Notes: generated by a model not told the origin, from the letters alone. 64,000 nucleotides of DNA from Blastobasis lacticolella (GCA_905147135.1 LR990058.1:13801349-13865348), one strand, 5' to 3'; positions 20,436 to 32,196 are shown, counted from the stretch's first letter. Numbers and translations are program-made.

Positions 20436-20850
20436 ATCACGTCTACGTCTATGTCAAAAAGACTGTCTGGGTCCGTGTCCCTTGACATTTTAGCGAAGGA
20501 GATCATTAGTTAGATCCTCAGTTCAGCAGCAGCTGTACAGCTTCGAAACACATACCTACAAGCATCTTACGATTGCGGCTACCGAATTTCATTCCCTTCC
20601 GCCTCTCATCACAAACGAGGCCATACACCGCCTTACTAGCTATAAAAACCGGCCATTACCGTCACGCCATTCGCCGTCACGTAGGCGGCCCGGTGGCCAT
20701 ACCGCCTCGCGTCGCGATTGCCGGCAATATCGGACTGCCCGCCGGCTCATTTAATCACGTGGCGGAATGCTGCCCGGGGTACGGCGGGTGGAGACGGACT
20801 TAGCATCGGGAGCCGGTAGCTTGTTTGCCACTTTAGTGGTATAATAAAAT
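20436..20850. other. GC-rich single-copy-looking island, no gene seen
   Basis: Positions 20570-20810 are GC- and CpG-rich ('gtaggcggcccggtggccat', 'ggcggaatgctgcccggggt'). No repeat family or convincing ORF was recognised. It could be a conserved non-coding element, which comparison with other moths could test. Confidence 0.3.
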
Positions 20851-21010
20851 CTTGGCTTTTTTATGTCACACGGCTGGTAAACAGGCAAGCGGGCCACCTG
20901 ATGGAAAGAGGTCACCGCAGGCTGTAACGCCACCTCTAAAACACCAAGATACATTGCTTCAGCGAAAAGGCAAACGCCTCTTCTCCAATGCCAGAGCCAC
21001 GGTTATTCCT
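20851..21010 (-). mobile_element. LINE-E 3'-end fragment
   Basis: 'tttttatgtcacacggctgg', 'aacaggcaagcgggccacct' and 'gatggaaagaggtcaccgc' match the inverted LINE-E tail, continuing into 'ggcaaacgcctcttctccaa' as in the copy at 46508. Confidence 0.62.
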
Positions 21011-21021
21011 GACTGATTCGG

Positions 21022-21265
21022 ACGACCTGAGTGTTTCAGTGGTCAACATGCCAGCATGCCACGCAAGAGGTCCCGGGTTCAATTCCCGGCCAGGCAGAAA
21101 TTGAAATGATGAATTTTAATTTTTGGTACGGGTCTGGGTGTTCTATGTATAATAAGTATGTATTTAAATGTATATAAATAGTTTATCAGTTATCTCGCAC
21201 CCATAACACAAGCTTTGCTTACTTTGGGGCTAAATGGCGCTGTGTGAATTTGTCCACGATTATTT
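21022..21265 (+). mobile_element. SINE-C copy 2
   Basis: tRNA-like head 'gacctgagtgtttcagtggt' with B box 'gggttcaattcccgg', then 'gggctaaatggcgctgtgtg' and a (TTA)n-like tail. Plus orientation. Confidence 0.78.
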
Positions 21266-21411
21266 ATTATTATTATTCAAATACTCACTCCAAGGAGCAC
21301 TGAAAACCTTACTCACCGACAGGAATACTATTGAAAATATTATTGTTTGCGATATTCTGTAAGGTGAAGGTCCTTCCCATAACTTCCCTTTGATTGTTAA
21401 GCTTTATAATA
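21266..21411. other. no gene seen
   Basis: Short spacer with 'caaggagcactgaaaacct', similar to the far end of LINE-E tails. Nothing else. Confidence 0.3.
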
Positions 21412-21615
21412 TATGGTGGACAAACAGGTAAGCAGGCCACCTGAATGGAAAGTGGTCAACGCCGCAAGTTATCAGCAACACGGGTGTCACGTAAACTTTT
21501 AATATAGTTACCTCTTAAAGGATCATATGTCATAGTCCTAAGGAAACCCTGTGGTTCTGAGAACAGTACGAGGGAGAAACGTTCTTTCGAACCGTTGTTG
21601 GTCGCGTGGACGCCA
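21412..21615 (-). mobile_element. LINE-E 3'-end fragment
   Basis: 'ggtggacaaacaggtaagca', 'gccacctgaatggaaagtgg' and further coding-side sequence ('gaaacgttctttcgaaccgt', the inverse of the RFERTFL codons) identify an inverted LINE-E end reaching into the ORF. Confidence 0.66.
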
Positions 21616-21965
21616 ACAAAGGGCCTATTTGATTGATTTATTTATTTATTTAACATTTATTGTGCACAATAAACAGTATACAAAATAGATATACAGAAAA
21701 AAAACAACAGGTACAGCTTATTTCTAGAGAAATATCTTCCAGCCGACCAACGGAAGAGAAAGGTCAAAATTGAGAGGCAGATGGCGTGCACCTTAAATTG
21801 ATGTGCATGAGAGCCTAGCCCGGGGCGGATGGTGGATGCGAATGCGAAATTGTACCGTGGATCAGATCGAAGAGCTGATTTTCTTCCAAAATTTTTACGA
21901 GTAGGTACAACTCCAACGATGATGAGTGCCACAAAGCTTATTTTAAAATCTTTATTATATAAAGA
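21616..21965. other. retroelement tail-like segment, no gene seen
   Basis: (TTTA)n followed by 'acatttattgtgcacaataa' at 21632-21665 resembles 3' ends of minus-oriented retroelements at 978 and 34060. The rest is unassigned. Confidence 0.35.
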
Positions 21966-22395
21966 CTGCGTCGGTGGTGACCTAGTGGTTAAGGTATCCG
22001 GCTCATTAGTCAATCCCAGCACGCGTATTTTTTTTAAATGTGTTTTCTTTTTTATGTTATTATTTTATGTGTGCTGTATATATTAAAAGTTTGTCTAACA
22101 AAAACCTCTAAATTCTGAATAAACACCTTTTTATTTTATTTTTTAGATCATTATGTACATTAGTTGAATGGTAATCGATGCTCTTACGGTGAGCGAAAAC
22201 ATCGTGATAAAACCTGCATATTCAGACGACTGAATGTGTAACAATGATGCAATCTGATCAGGTTCCCCTGATGATCGGATTGGTAGTCGCTCCACTGTAA
22301 TTATCTGGGCTGCCAAATCCTGGATGATGGTCAAGGTGGACCGTGGACCCTCATGCGCGAGAGCACAACCGTGATATTAACGCCAAGATTATTAT
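21966..22395 (+). mobile_element. SINE-A copy 6, split by a 130-bp insert
   Basis: The head 'gcgtcggtggtgacctagtg' to 'agtcaatcccagcac' (about 22020) is followed by T-rich foreign DNA. The body resumes at about 22151 with 'atgtacattagttgaatgg' and ends 'acaaccgtgatattaacgcc'. The insert's 'aataaacacctttttatttt' resembles a retroelement 3' end. Confidence 0.7.
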
Positions 22396-22403
22396 TATAT
22401 ATT

Positions 22404-22676
22404 CACCGCGTTAGCCGTGTGGTGACCGGTAGAGTAGAATAGCACCAACCCCTTACACTCGTGGGTGTCGTACAAGGCGACTAACGTTTAGAGGCAAAAT
22501 ATCTAGTCTCCATAAACTGGAAAATGGGCAGCAGCGTTTTTCATTGTTATGTTTGCAACACTGCGATCTCCAACCCGCCTGCCAAGCGTGGAGATTATGG
22601 CAATAACCTCCCCTTTTGCGGGAGAGGCCCAAAGTCCTGTAGTGGACTGTTATGGGCTGTGATGATGATGATGATT
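22404..22676 (+). mobile_element. SINE-B copy 4
   Basis: Complete copy from 'ttagccgtgtggtgaccgg' to 'ggactgttatgggctgtgat' with a (GAT)n tail, placed directly after SINE-A copy 6. Confidence 0.8.
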
Positions 22677-23612
22677 CACCGTGTAGCGCCCGCGTAAAAC
22701 CCGCTTATCGTCCACGCAGCTACTCGTAGCATCCGCCCCACTGGTTGTTTTCTCTGATGCTGATGTTAGACATCTTCGCCCGCATGAAACCACAACGCGA
22801 TCCGACATTAAAACCGTTGCAAAATAAAATAAATGAAACTAAAAACAAAACCCTCCCGAATCCGTCTCCACACAGCCCAGCAGCTGGCAAAAGACGCGCG
22901 GACATCGTACGGACATCGCACGCTTATTGGACGAGTCAATAATGTACCGTTGTAGCCGCGTGCCTGCCCAGCCCCGGTCTGTAATAAACGTTGTTCAACC
23001 ATAATGTTGGCCGCGAGCTTCGACTTTGTTCGGCCCTTATTAGGTTGATTACTTGCGAATAATTCGGACGCGTCTTTTGGGTAGGGCGAGATGGGGTTTC
23101 GGAAATAGGCATGAGAAGGCTTGTTGGTAACTTGGTTCGTAACTACGAACTCCACTAACGGCGAGGCTTTTCAGCTTCAACAGTTAAGTTGAGTGTTGGA
23201 CTAGGAAACCCCCATGGTGAACCACGAACGAGCCCCATGCTGAGCTATGACCAGTCCTCAATGTTGCGCACATCGTTAATCTTCATAGAAAACAGCACGA
23301 AAATTCGCAGTAGGTAACCATAGTTTTCTGATAAATTGACAGTTAAATAAGTTTGAGTTGACTGTGGACTACAGGCGAGGACTTTAAGTAGATCCTAAGT
23401 ACTGTATGAGTAGGTAAGTATCTACCATCTATGCATAACCTGGGATTTGCCGGTGGGATTCTGATTACTATAATACCTAAATTAGATAACTATAGTAGCA
23501 AAACGTTGACTATTCTGCGGATTTCTGCGTTAACTGTTTTCGATTTGATTAGAAGATGGATGTTGTGTTTGTTTAGAATTTTAGGTTATGAACCTATACC
23601 TACTTACCAGGA
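22677..23612. other. no gene seen; single-copy-looking DNA
   Basis: Moderately GC-rich around 22680-23100 with overlapping open frames on both strands (22720-23155), none with a recognisable domain. The stretch may be conserved non-coding DNA, unproven. Confidence 0.3.
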
Positions 23613-23830
23613 GATTGCTCTTACGGTGAGAGAAAACATCACGATGAAACCTGCACATTCAGGTGACTGAATGTGTACCTAACCATGATCCAATCTGATC
23701 AGGTTCCCCTGGTAGATCAGATGGCAGTCGCTCCACTGTGATTATCTGATTTGCCAAATCCTGGATCATGGTTTACGCGGACCCCAGGCCCTCTTGCGCG
23801 AAAGCTTGTGCTTGTGCTTGTGCTTGTGGG
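23613..23830 (+). mobile_element. SINE-A copy 7 (3' part)
   Basis: Starts 'gctcttacggtgagagaaaa' and continues to 'ccctcttgcgcgaaagc', where a (GCTTGT)4 hexamer run at 23804-23828 replaces the usual tail. Confidence 0.75.
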
Positions 23831-23934
23831 CCGGGACGTTTATTTATTTATTACCGATATCACTATTAATAGGTACAGTGCGTTGCATTGTAAACTATAT
23901 AAATAGTTATTGATTATGTATACATATAGGTACA

Positions 23935-24195
23935 CACTGGCCGTATGGTGTCCGGCAGAGTGGAATAGCACCGACCCTTTACACTCGTGGGTGTCGTACA
24001 AGGCGACTAATATTTTCGAGGCAAAAGATCTAAAGTCTCCGTAGGCTGGAAAATGGGCAGCAGCATTTTCCATTGTTTAATTTATAACACTGCGATCTCC
24101 AACCCGCCTGCTAAGCGTGGAGATTGTGGCAATAACCTTCCCTTTCGTGGGAGAGGCGCCAAGTCCTGCAGTGGACTGCTATGAGCTGTGATAAT
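23935..24195 (+). mobile_element. SINE-B copy 5
   Basis: Complete from 'ctggccgtatggtgtccggc' to 'ggactgctatgagctgtgat'. Confidence 0.78.
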
Positions 24196-25082
24196 GTGGC
24201 GCGGAACCTAGATTCTAAATTTCTTTCTATAAATATCATTGCTGATTCAATCTATAAATGTTATAACCATAAATCGAATGTTTATGTACTTACTATTAAT
24301 TTGTTTTCTAAACTCCTGCTGATACATGTGAGAGACGTTAGGTACGTACAAGTTTACCAAAATGTCGCAATATAGTATCTAATACCTCATCCGAACAATA
24401 ATTGCCATAATATCCCACAACAATTGTCGCAAAAATCCTACGCCGCGCCGCCTACGTAGGTTCACACTAGACAGCTACACACCTACATTTTCGAAAAACA
24501 TCTCCAACACCGCGACGCCTGCATAACAAAGCCGAGCAAAAAACGGCGAGATGTCAAATGAAAACGGTATTCCCGCTAGATAATCCCCGGGTGAGTGTTC
24601 CAAAAAATCTTCTCGCTTTTCCCTCGCATTGTCTGGTGGCGATCTCTCTTACCGCTTTACTCCCAATCCTTCAAGGAGAGGCATTGTGACGCCTAGGTAG
24701 CGCATTAATCCTGCCTTTTGAAGACAAGAGATATCCATCAATTGTCAACATTGGACTGGCGGGGAGCGACCCCCTATCCCCTCGGGGAGGGGGCGGCCTC
24801 CCCACACCCACACCGTGGCGGCTGGCAAAGATGTGGGAGTTCACAAGCGTGGCTTATTCTACCTACGGGAATAAGATGATTGATTGCAATCTTGCAAGAC
24901 TGTGACATTTAATGTTAATATGGATTGTATCTACAAATTTATGCATGTATAAGTTGCAGTCTCGATTACGTATAAAAGTCAAAAGCTTAGCTGTTGTAAT
25001 ACATGAATAGGTATTTTTTTGACAAAGCCCCAATACTCAATCCCACCGTGTACTTACAAACACGGGGTAGGATTGATGACTT
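24196..25082. other. no gene seen
   Basis: 24400-24860 is richer in GC ('ccccctatcccctcggggag') and looks single-copy. No domain-bearing ORF. Confidence 0.3.
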
Positions 25083-25145
25083 GTTTTTTATACCACTATG
25101 GTGGCAAACAAGCTTACGGCCTGCCTGATGATAAGCAGTCACATT
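25083..25145 (+). repeat. repeat F fragment
   Basis: 'ataccactatggtggcaaac' and 'acggcctgcctgatgataag' match the fragment at 6336-6395. Confidence 0.45.
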
Positions 25146-25689
25146 GCAGCTGCAGTGACAACAGATCCTCAATCATCACCATCATATCATACAAAAAATG
25201 GGGAGGGGGATAATAACTTTGCAGCTGACTGTATATTGGGGCTGGTATCATATACACGGAATAATCACGTAATGAGGAGTTTTATAAATAGACGTCATTC
25301 CATGGACATCGCACCTCTTAGTACAGCTTTAGATACAAGTAGATATAACGTAATTGGCTTTTTTAAACTTTATCTCCTTCTTATCAAAAAATCTTATCTA
25401 ATCTAATGTAGCAGTATAAAAATAGATTAGTTTTCACTTTAAAATTAGGCAAGTAATAGTTGTTGTTCGAATAATATATTATGACATTAAAATAACACTG
25501 AATCTTAAGAACCATCCCTCAGCCTGGAGTAAATTTTACGACGTACAAATTTCATTTGTACTGACTATTGTGGGTTAAATGAGAAAAACTTTATGTTGTT
25601 CAAAAATCCAAAGAAGTTTGTCATGGCGTGAACAACATTGAGGTAAAAATATTCAATACCGGTGAAAAACGATAAAAGTAGTACCTAAG
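25146..25689. other. no gene seen
   Basis: AT-rich, featureless. Confidence 0.3.
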
Positions 25690-25980
25690 TGTTAAATGGC
25701 CCCTTTCCACCATTGGGAGACGTGATCCGGACGAGCGCTTCATCCTTATGTCGCGGACATTCAAGTTAGCTGCACGAGCCGCTTTGGCTCGACTTTTATA
25801 ATGCATACGGCTAAGACGTGGAACGCGTTGCTTGCGAGTGTTTCCTGATCAATATAATCTGAATGCCTTCAAGGCTAGAGTGAATACGCTGTTCTAAGAC
25901 GGGCATGCTCCATCTTCGGCCGCATCGTCACTTACCAACAGGTGAGGTGGTGGTCAACTGCCTGTCTTGTATAAAAAAAG
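25690..25980 (+). mobile_element. Jockey/CR1-like LINE C-terminus and 3' UTR
   Basis: Translation in two frames gives AKTWNALLASVS and then DQYNLNAFKARVNTLF before a stop at about 25896. This is the standard C-terminal block of Jockey/CR1-like ORF2. The 3' UTR contains 'catcttcggccgcatcgtca' and ends in 'gtataaaaaaag'. It differs from LINE-E and so is a second family. It is frameshifted, dead and 5' truncated. Confidence 0.72.
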
Positions 25981-26463
25981 ATCTCCTTTTCCGATATAGG
26001 TCTGAAAACTTTTACAATTCAGTGAAACAGTGTGTTCTCCACCTTACCTTTAGAATATACGGAATTTCAGACTCAGTTTAAATTATTCAAGTAGCATCTA
26101 ATATAGGTACTTGAAAGAAATAGAGATTGTAGCAGAGCAACACTCAAATCTGGCAATTGAAGAGTAGGACGGTCCCTTACGAGATAGCCTTCTCATCGAG
26201 GAACTGTTGAACGCAAGCGACACGAATCCGATCCATGTGGAAGGCGACCCTATGTTCGACAGTGAAGATACTGCGGCTGAGGTAGATAATGATGATGAAT
26301 GACAATTGTACACACTGGCTCAGACCAATAAAAAAATAAAGTAGGCGTGCTGTGACATGAGGTCGGTTTCGTATATATGTGTGTACTTTATGAATGTTCC
26401 AATCAATGTGTGCGTGTGACCGTGTATGTACTCAGCAAGGCGTAGTTTTGTATGCGTCAGTAT
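25981..26463. other. no gene seen
   Basis: Contains an ORF-like 'gatgatgaatgacaat' stretch near 26290 with no recognised domain. Nothing supportable. Confidence 0.3.
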
Positions 26464-26700
26464 CATCATCATAGCCCACTGCAGGACGTAGGGCCTCCCC
26501 CACGAAAGAAGAGGTTATTGCCATAATCTCCACGCTTGCCGGGCGGATTGGAGATTGCAGTGTTGTAAATATAGAAATAGAAATCCATTTTCCAGTCTAC
26601 GGAGACTCCAGAACTTTTGTCTCGAAAACATTAGTCGCTTCGTATGACACCCTCGAGTGTAAGGGGTTCGTCAGCTGTCCGCATAATTCTGTCTTTATTT
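26464..26700 (-). mobile_element. SINE-B copy 6 (inverted, 5' end lost)
   Basis: 'catcatagcccactgcagga' to 'tcgagtgtaaggggttcg'. The head beyond the 'ggtgctattctactctg' segment is missing. Confidence 0.72.
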
Positions 26701-28585
26701 TTTATTTGGTTTGGTTTGGAGCCCACTGGCTCCCACCTACTCTTTGCCGCGCCTGGCGCACACAGCCCCGCGCTAGTGAGCTAGTGATTGTCAAAATTTG
26801 GCTTGGCAGTACAAAGCGCTATTTACCGAGCGGGGAGGCCTTTGTCTCGGCATTACAGCACTCTACATAATATTGTGAAACTTCTGACAATACACTGTTT
26901 GCCGGGACGCAGTATGAAGCGGTTTCCCGAACGAAAAATAGCCGAGCTGAGGTGTCAGAGATTAGTTCTGGAAAGTTTGAAAAGTTCTAATGAAGGGGTT
27001 TTTTGAGTTTTGCAATTTAGCGTCGTAGCTGTTTGCCGGTTCCGTGTTTGGGTTTGTATTGTGTCTGGTTTAGTTGGAGGCGGGCTTTTGGCTTGCCGAT
27101 GGCGGATGTGGTGGTGACTGTTTAAATTAGTTAGGTAAGATCAAGGCACTTGTAGCTAGATCTAATGGGTGGGTATTTATACCCAGTTATTGTATGTACG
27201 GTTAAGTAAGCTCGATGTGTGAATAAATATAATCAGGCAAATTTTATTTTAAAAGTTATTAAGGTTTTAATGCAGAAAAATCTTGTTAAGTCTATATCTT
27301 GTATTTCGGCATTGTTCAATTTGTTTTCATGATAATTGCTTAAATTTTCCTATAAAACCACCCAACGCAACAGAGCCCACAACAAAACCAACCCCAACTA
27401 CCGTCAATTAGATTTGAATTTGAATAACAAATGGCGGCCGAGCCACCCGGGCGTTGCAGTAACCGAATTATGCTAAAATTAATTGGCCGAAAACTGTTGC
27501 GAATTCGAAATCGGAACACACGTTCGCGGAGTGCGGCTTCGAAATTCAAATGAGGCGGACGCCCCACCCTAGCCCCGCCTCCCGCCGCCATCTTGGTTCG
27601 GCGGGCGCGGGGAGGGGGCCTATTAAATTATTTCATTCCGCATTGAGCCGCGGCAGCTATCGGATTAAAACAATTGCCTCAGAGACCGTGAATGAATAAT
27701 GATTTTTGTAAAGGAATTAATTTCGGTGCGAAAATTTAATTTTGTCGTTTTCGCAGCTTTGTTACGTTTCTTGTTTTTCTTTTGTCAGAATTAAGGTGGC
27801 TTGATTACGATGTCTAATCTAAATATATTTCAATTTTTTATTATCCATTTCTGATTTGTTTCTGTCACGTTTGAATTTAGCTTTAATTACTACTTACACA
27901 ATTACTCCTTTTGGCGTGGCTTTTGGAAAATAGCCTATTTTCGTTTTGAGACAATTTCGAGGGACGTCATCTTTAAGTAGCTACATCATAGGTACTAATG
28001 TTAATAAATAGGTAGATATTTAACTAAATATCTCTAGTATGTCTTATTTTTGTTCAAAGTAGGTAGGTACCTTATCATAATTTAATTCAACGTCTGTCTT
28101 ATTTAGCATACTTTTACTAGACATTAAGTTTTAAATATTTTTGTAGATTAAAAAACTAATATATAAGTACTTACTAAAATAGGTACTTCACACCCGGTTA
28201 TTACAAAAAATAATTATGATTTCATCCCCAACTTACAACTATAGCATAACTTGTATACCTACAGCTTTTTTCGAAAGCTTCGATTAATTTTAAAAATTTC
28301 TATAGATTCAAAAACTATTGAAAACTTATACACCCGGCCATTCCATAAAACATGATTCCATCCACGAACTGTCACCCACCATAACTTGTGTAAAGCTTCC
28401 TCAAAGCTGTCGCGAGCTTTCGAAGCTAGAGACCGGTTGTTGGAAAAACTGGTGGCAAGTTTCCAACTTAGCGAGTTATCGAAGTTGAAGTTTCGAGGTG
28501 ACATCTTGCGGGATACAACCGGCTGTTCCCATGCCACAGAGCAGTTATACTTTAAAACAGATACTAAGGCATCCAGATGAGGAGT
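26701..28585. other. long stretch without a recognised gene; GC island
   Basis: 26720-27010 and 27540-27670 are GC-rich ('cgcctcccgccgccatcttg', 'gcgggcgcggggaggggg') and set in AT-rich DNA. The latter runs into 'attgagccgcggcagctatc'. No repeat family matches. Small ORFs (72-121 residues) show no domain. Possible conserved regulatory DNA or an unrecognised first exon. Confidence 0.35.
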
Positions 28586-28589
28586 ATGT

Positions 28590-28860
28590 GTAATAAATAA
28601 ATAAATATTCGTGGACAAATTCACACAGCGCCATATAGCCCCAAACTAAGCAAAGCTTGTACTATGGGTGCTAGATAACTGATATGCTACTTAAATACTT
28701 TTAAATACATACTTATTATACATAGAACACCCAGACCCGCAACAGAAATTAAAATTCATCATTTCAATTTGTGCCCGGCCGGAAATCGAACCCGGGACCT
28801 CTTGCGTGGCAGACGGATAGGTTAGGATAATGTTGACTATAGAACCACTCAGGTCGTCAT
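28590..28860 (-). mobile_element. SINE-C copy 3
   Basis: (AATA)n tail at the left, 'cacagcgccatatagcccca' in the body, inverted B box 'gaaatcgaacccggga' and head end 'aaccactcaggtcgtca'. Confidence 0.8.
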
Positions 28861-29929
28861 AAACGTAATTTATTTATTAAAGGGAATAATGCACTTCGTC
28901 TAGTTTGTAGGAGTTCCCATTGGTACCTAGTATTTTCATATACTGAGGTTGTTATTTTGTTTGCATAATACTAAATGTCATTTCAAAACTTCGACAAAAA
29001 CATGTTTACTACTTGCATTGTTAGTAAAAAAGTAGACATTTATACAAAATCTCTTAAACAAAAAAAGCGTTAGGATAATTATGACAACAAAAATAATCCA
29101 ATTATTTGTCGAACTGTTATATCCTAGAAATGTTAAGAGTAGTGCTGACCCTGCATTCCTATGCATTGTGAGCGGATTATGCATGGAGCTTCGACGACTC
29201 CGCGAACGCGTCAGTCTATCGCAATTCTTCACAAAGAGCACTTGTCGCTTTTAATTAATTCAATATATAATTGAATTAAATAATTCAATGTAAATTACTT
29301 TTTAAATAAATTTCTCAGTGTTTAAATATGTTTTCTTTTTAAAAAGACTCTCGAATAATCCCGGATAACAGTACCTTCATAATTCAATAAAAAATCTTGC
29401 TATTGATTGAATTGATGTATTTAATTTACTTGTTTATTAATTATTGGATGATACATTTTATTTACACATGAAGTAAATTATACAACGCATGAAGTAAAAT
29501 GATGTACATTGTCCATATTTATTACTGAAATATATAGATGCTGCTCGGATTAGTGGAGTCGGAGCAGAGGCACCAAACAAAAAGTGTGTGTGTCAACCTG
29601 TCCAAGATCTTTGGGCGTGACGTTAAGGGGGTTGCTGTCAATTAAAAAACACATTGTAATTAGTAATTGATTTCTTCGGTTCAATGCACGTAAAAAAATA
29701 TTTCTGTTACCTAAATTTATTAACAATTGACAGTTTCTGGAATCTCCTTTAAAGCAATTATTTGCTTGTTTTGGCAGTTTCCGTTTTTTCATAGAAAATA
29801 ATTACGACAACCTTAACGTCATGCAAGATAAAACCCAACACGGGCTCTCTCAGCATCCTCTATCTTCAGCCGCATGTTTCTTACCGTACGACTAGGCACA
29901 AAAGTACCTGTTATCTATACTCTATACTA
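28861..29929. other. no gene seen
   Basis: AT-rich. A scrap at 29850-29890 ('ctctatcttcagccgcatgt') resembles the 3' UTR of the Jockey/CR1-like LINE at 25690. Nothing else. Confidence 0.35.
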
Positions 29930-30949
29930 TCTACACTAATATTATAAAGAGGAAAGATTTGTACCTATTTTTGTATGTTTGTATGTTTGTAATGAATAGG
30001 CTCAAAAAGTACTGGGCCGATTTAAAAAATTCTTTCACCAATAGAATGCTACATTCTTCCAATTTGACATAGGCTACATTTCATTTTGAAAAAAATTAGG
30101 GATCCTTGGTAAAATTTGAACAATGTAACCGAAGGTGTTGAAAAATGAGTCTTAAAATGTCTTTCGTCGAATGCGCTGCCGAAACTATTAGCGATAGAAC
30201 AAAATAATGTACAACAATATTGAAGAACATCATAATGTCTACAAAAAACTCCGCGGTAGCATATGGCCAACTATTGTAGTTATGTCACAATAAGTGTTCT
30301 TTTATTTTCAAAATTTAATTAAAATGCCGCCGCTAAAAAACGATCTTTATTTGTACCTTGGTATTAATCCTTATCAAAATCATCATCATCATCATCACAG
30401 CCCATAACAGTCCACTGCAGGACTTCGGGCCTCTCCCACGAAAGGGGAGGTCATTGCCATAATCTCCACGCTTGGCAGGCGGGTTGGAGATCGCAGTGCA
30501 GTTGATGTAAATCTACCCAGAAAGATGCTGCTGCCCATCTTTCGGATTTGTCCCTTAGTCGCCTCTTACGACACCCACGGGAAGAGATGGGGTGGTGCTA
30601 TTCTTTGAGGTGGCGGCACCACACACCACATCAAATCATTTCAAAATCAATTACTTCATATTCACGACTGCTTCAATACCTTTATATAACTTTTTGAATT
30701 ATTCAATTCAGACATTCCATTCGAAAGATATCACGAGTTTAAAAATGTGAATATTAGAAAAAAGTCGCGTGTTCGCCGCTCAGCCCGCTCGGCTATCTAG
30801 GCAGCATGGGGTACGTACGGGAGCAGTCAATGTCAATATAAATTAATAATAATTTTTAATAAATAAAAATATTTGTGAAAAAAAGTGTTTTATATCCAAA
30901 TTTCCAAAAATAAATAATTGTCTACCCCGTGCGAAGCCGGGACGGGCTA
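29930..30949 (+). mobile_element. Helitron-type element, unit A
   Basis: Starts 'tctacactaatattataaag' and ends 'gtgcgaagccgggacgggct'. A TC start and a GC-rich hairpin-forming 3' end are typical of the Helitrons common in Lepidoptera (by recall). It contains a SINE-B insertion at 30383-30640. No RepHel coding, so non-autonomous. It abuts unit B directly. Confidence 0.72.
30383..30640 (-). mobile_element. SINE-B copy 7, inserted in Helitron unit A with TSD
   Basis: Inverted SINE-B flanked by the 9-bp direct repeat TCAAAATCA at 30374-30382 and 30641-30649. Unit B carries the uninterrupted version 'cttatcaaaatcaattactt' at 31381, with a single TCAAAATCA. That proves insertion and gives the element's boundaries. 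Its 5' region is diverged ('ttgaggtggcggcaccacac'). Confidence 0.85.
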
Positions 30950-31917
30950 TCTATACTAATATTATAAAGAGGAAATGTTTGATTTTTTGTTTGTTTGTTT
31001 GTATTGAATAGGCTTCGAAACTACTGGACCGATTTCAAAAATTCTTTCACCGTTAGGAAGCTACACTATCCGCGGGTGACATAGGCTATATTATATTTTC
31101 TAAAAAAATACGGATCATTAATAAAACTCCAATAATGTAACCCAAGGTGTAAAAAAATACCCAAAAAATTCCTTACATCGCGTGCGCTGCGAAAACTATT
31201 GATGATAGAACAAAATAATGTACTACGACTTTGCAGAACACATCATTATCTACAAAAAGTGTCGCGACAGTATATGTCTAACTATTATAGTTATGTCACA
31301 ATAAGTGTTCTTTTATTTTCAAAATTCAATTAAAATGCCGCCGCTAAAAAACGCTCTTTATTTGTACCTTGATATTAATCCTTATCAAAATCAATTACTT
31401 CACATTCACGACTGCTTCAATACCTTTATATAACTTTTTGAATTATTCAATTCAGATATTCCATTCGAAAGATATCACGAGTTTAAAAATATAAATATTA
31501 GAAAAAAGTCGCGTGTTCGCCGCTCAGTCCGCTCGGCTATCTAGGCAGCACGGGGTACGTACGGGGGAGTCAATGTCAAGAAATACGGCAGTCAGGAGCC
31601 GGGTCGCCCCTTCCCTCTAAAATGGTAGAGGAGACGGTTGGAACTTTTGTGATCGTAATATGGTGTCCTGTTTGTAACGGGACACTACTCAGTACATACT
31701 TAAGTATAATATAATTACTTCATATTATAAAACGAAGTCCCACGCCGTGTCTTACTGTCAGTCTGTACGCGATAAACTCAAGAACTACGGAACGGATTTT
31801 CATGCGGTATTCACACACAGACTACATAGTGCGGTTTTAGACAACGTGATTCATGACGAAGGTTCAGGTGTATAATTTGTTAAGGTTTACTACCCGTGCG
31901 AAGCCGGGGCGGGCCGC
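30950..31917 (+). mobile_element. Helitron-type element, unit B (composite)
   Basis: Starts 'tctatactaatattataaag', follows unit A closely to about 31575, then diverges. From about 31725 it matches a different Helitron-type 3' portion ('tataaaacgaagtcccacgc' to 'gaagccggggcgggccgcta'). It may be two overlapping insertions or a chimera. Confidence 0.68.
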
Positions 31918-32104
31918 TAGTAATATTATAAAGAGGAAATGTTTGATTTTTTGTTTGTTTGTATTGAATAGGCTTCGAAACTACTGGACCGATTTTAAAA
32001 ATTCTTTCACCGTTGGGAACCGCTACACCATCCCCGGGTGACATAGGCTATATACCCGTGTACCCGTAGTGGTACCCGTGCGAAGCCGGGGCGGCTGCTA
32101 GTAA
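31918..32104 (+). mobile_element. Helitron-type element, unit C (short)
   Basis: Starts 'tagtaatattataaagagga' directly at the CTAGT end of unit B, then 'aggcttcgaaactactggac', and ends 'cgaagccggggcggctgcta' with GT after it. An internal deletion derivative of about 185 bp. Confidence 0.68.
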
Positions 32105-32196
32105 TAATATAACATCACATCACAATGATAATTGGCTCCGGACACTGTTCAACCAGATAGATATCGAGTTTATTATAAAAAATCATGATATAAAAT

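Noticed and set aside
26788..27006. 72-residue plus-strand frame as a gene
   Set aside because: No domain, no splice or poly(A) context, and short enough to be chance.
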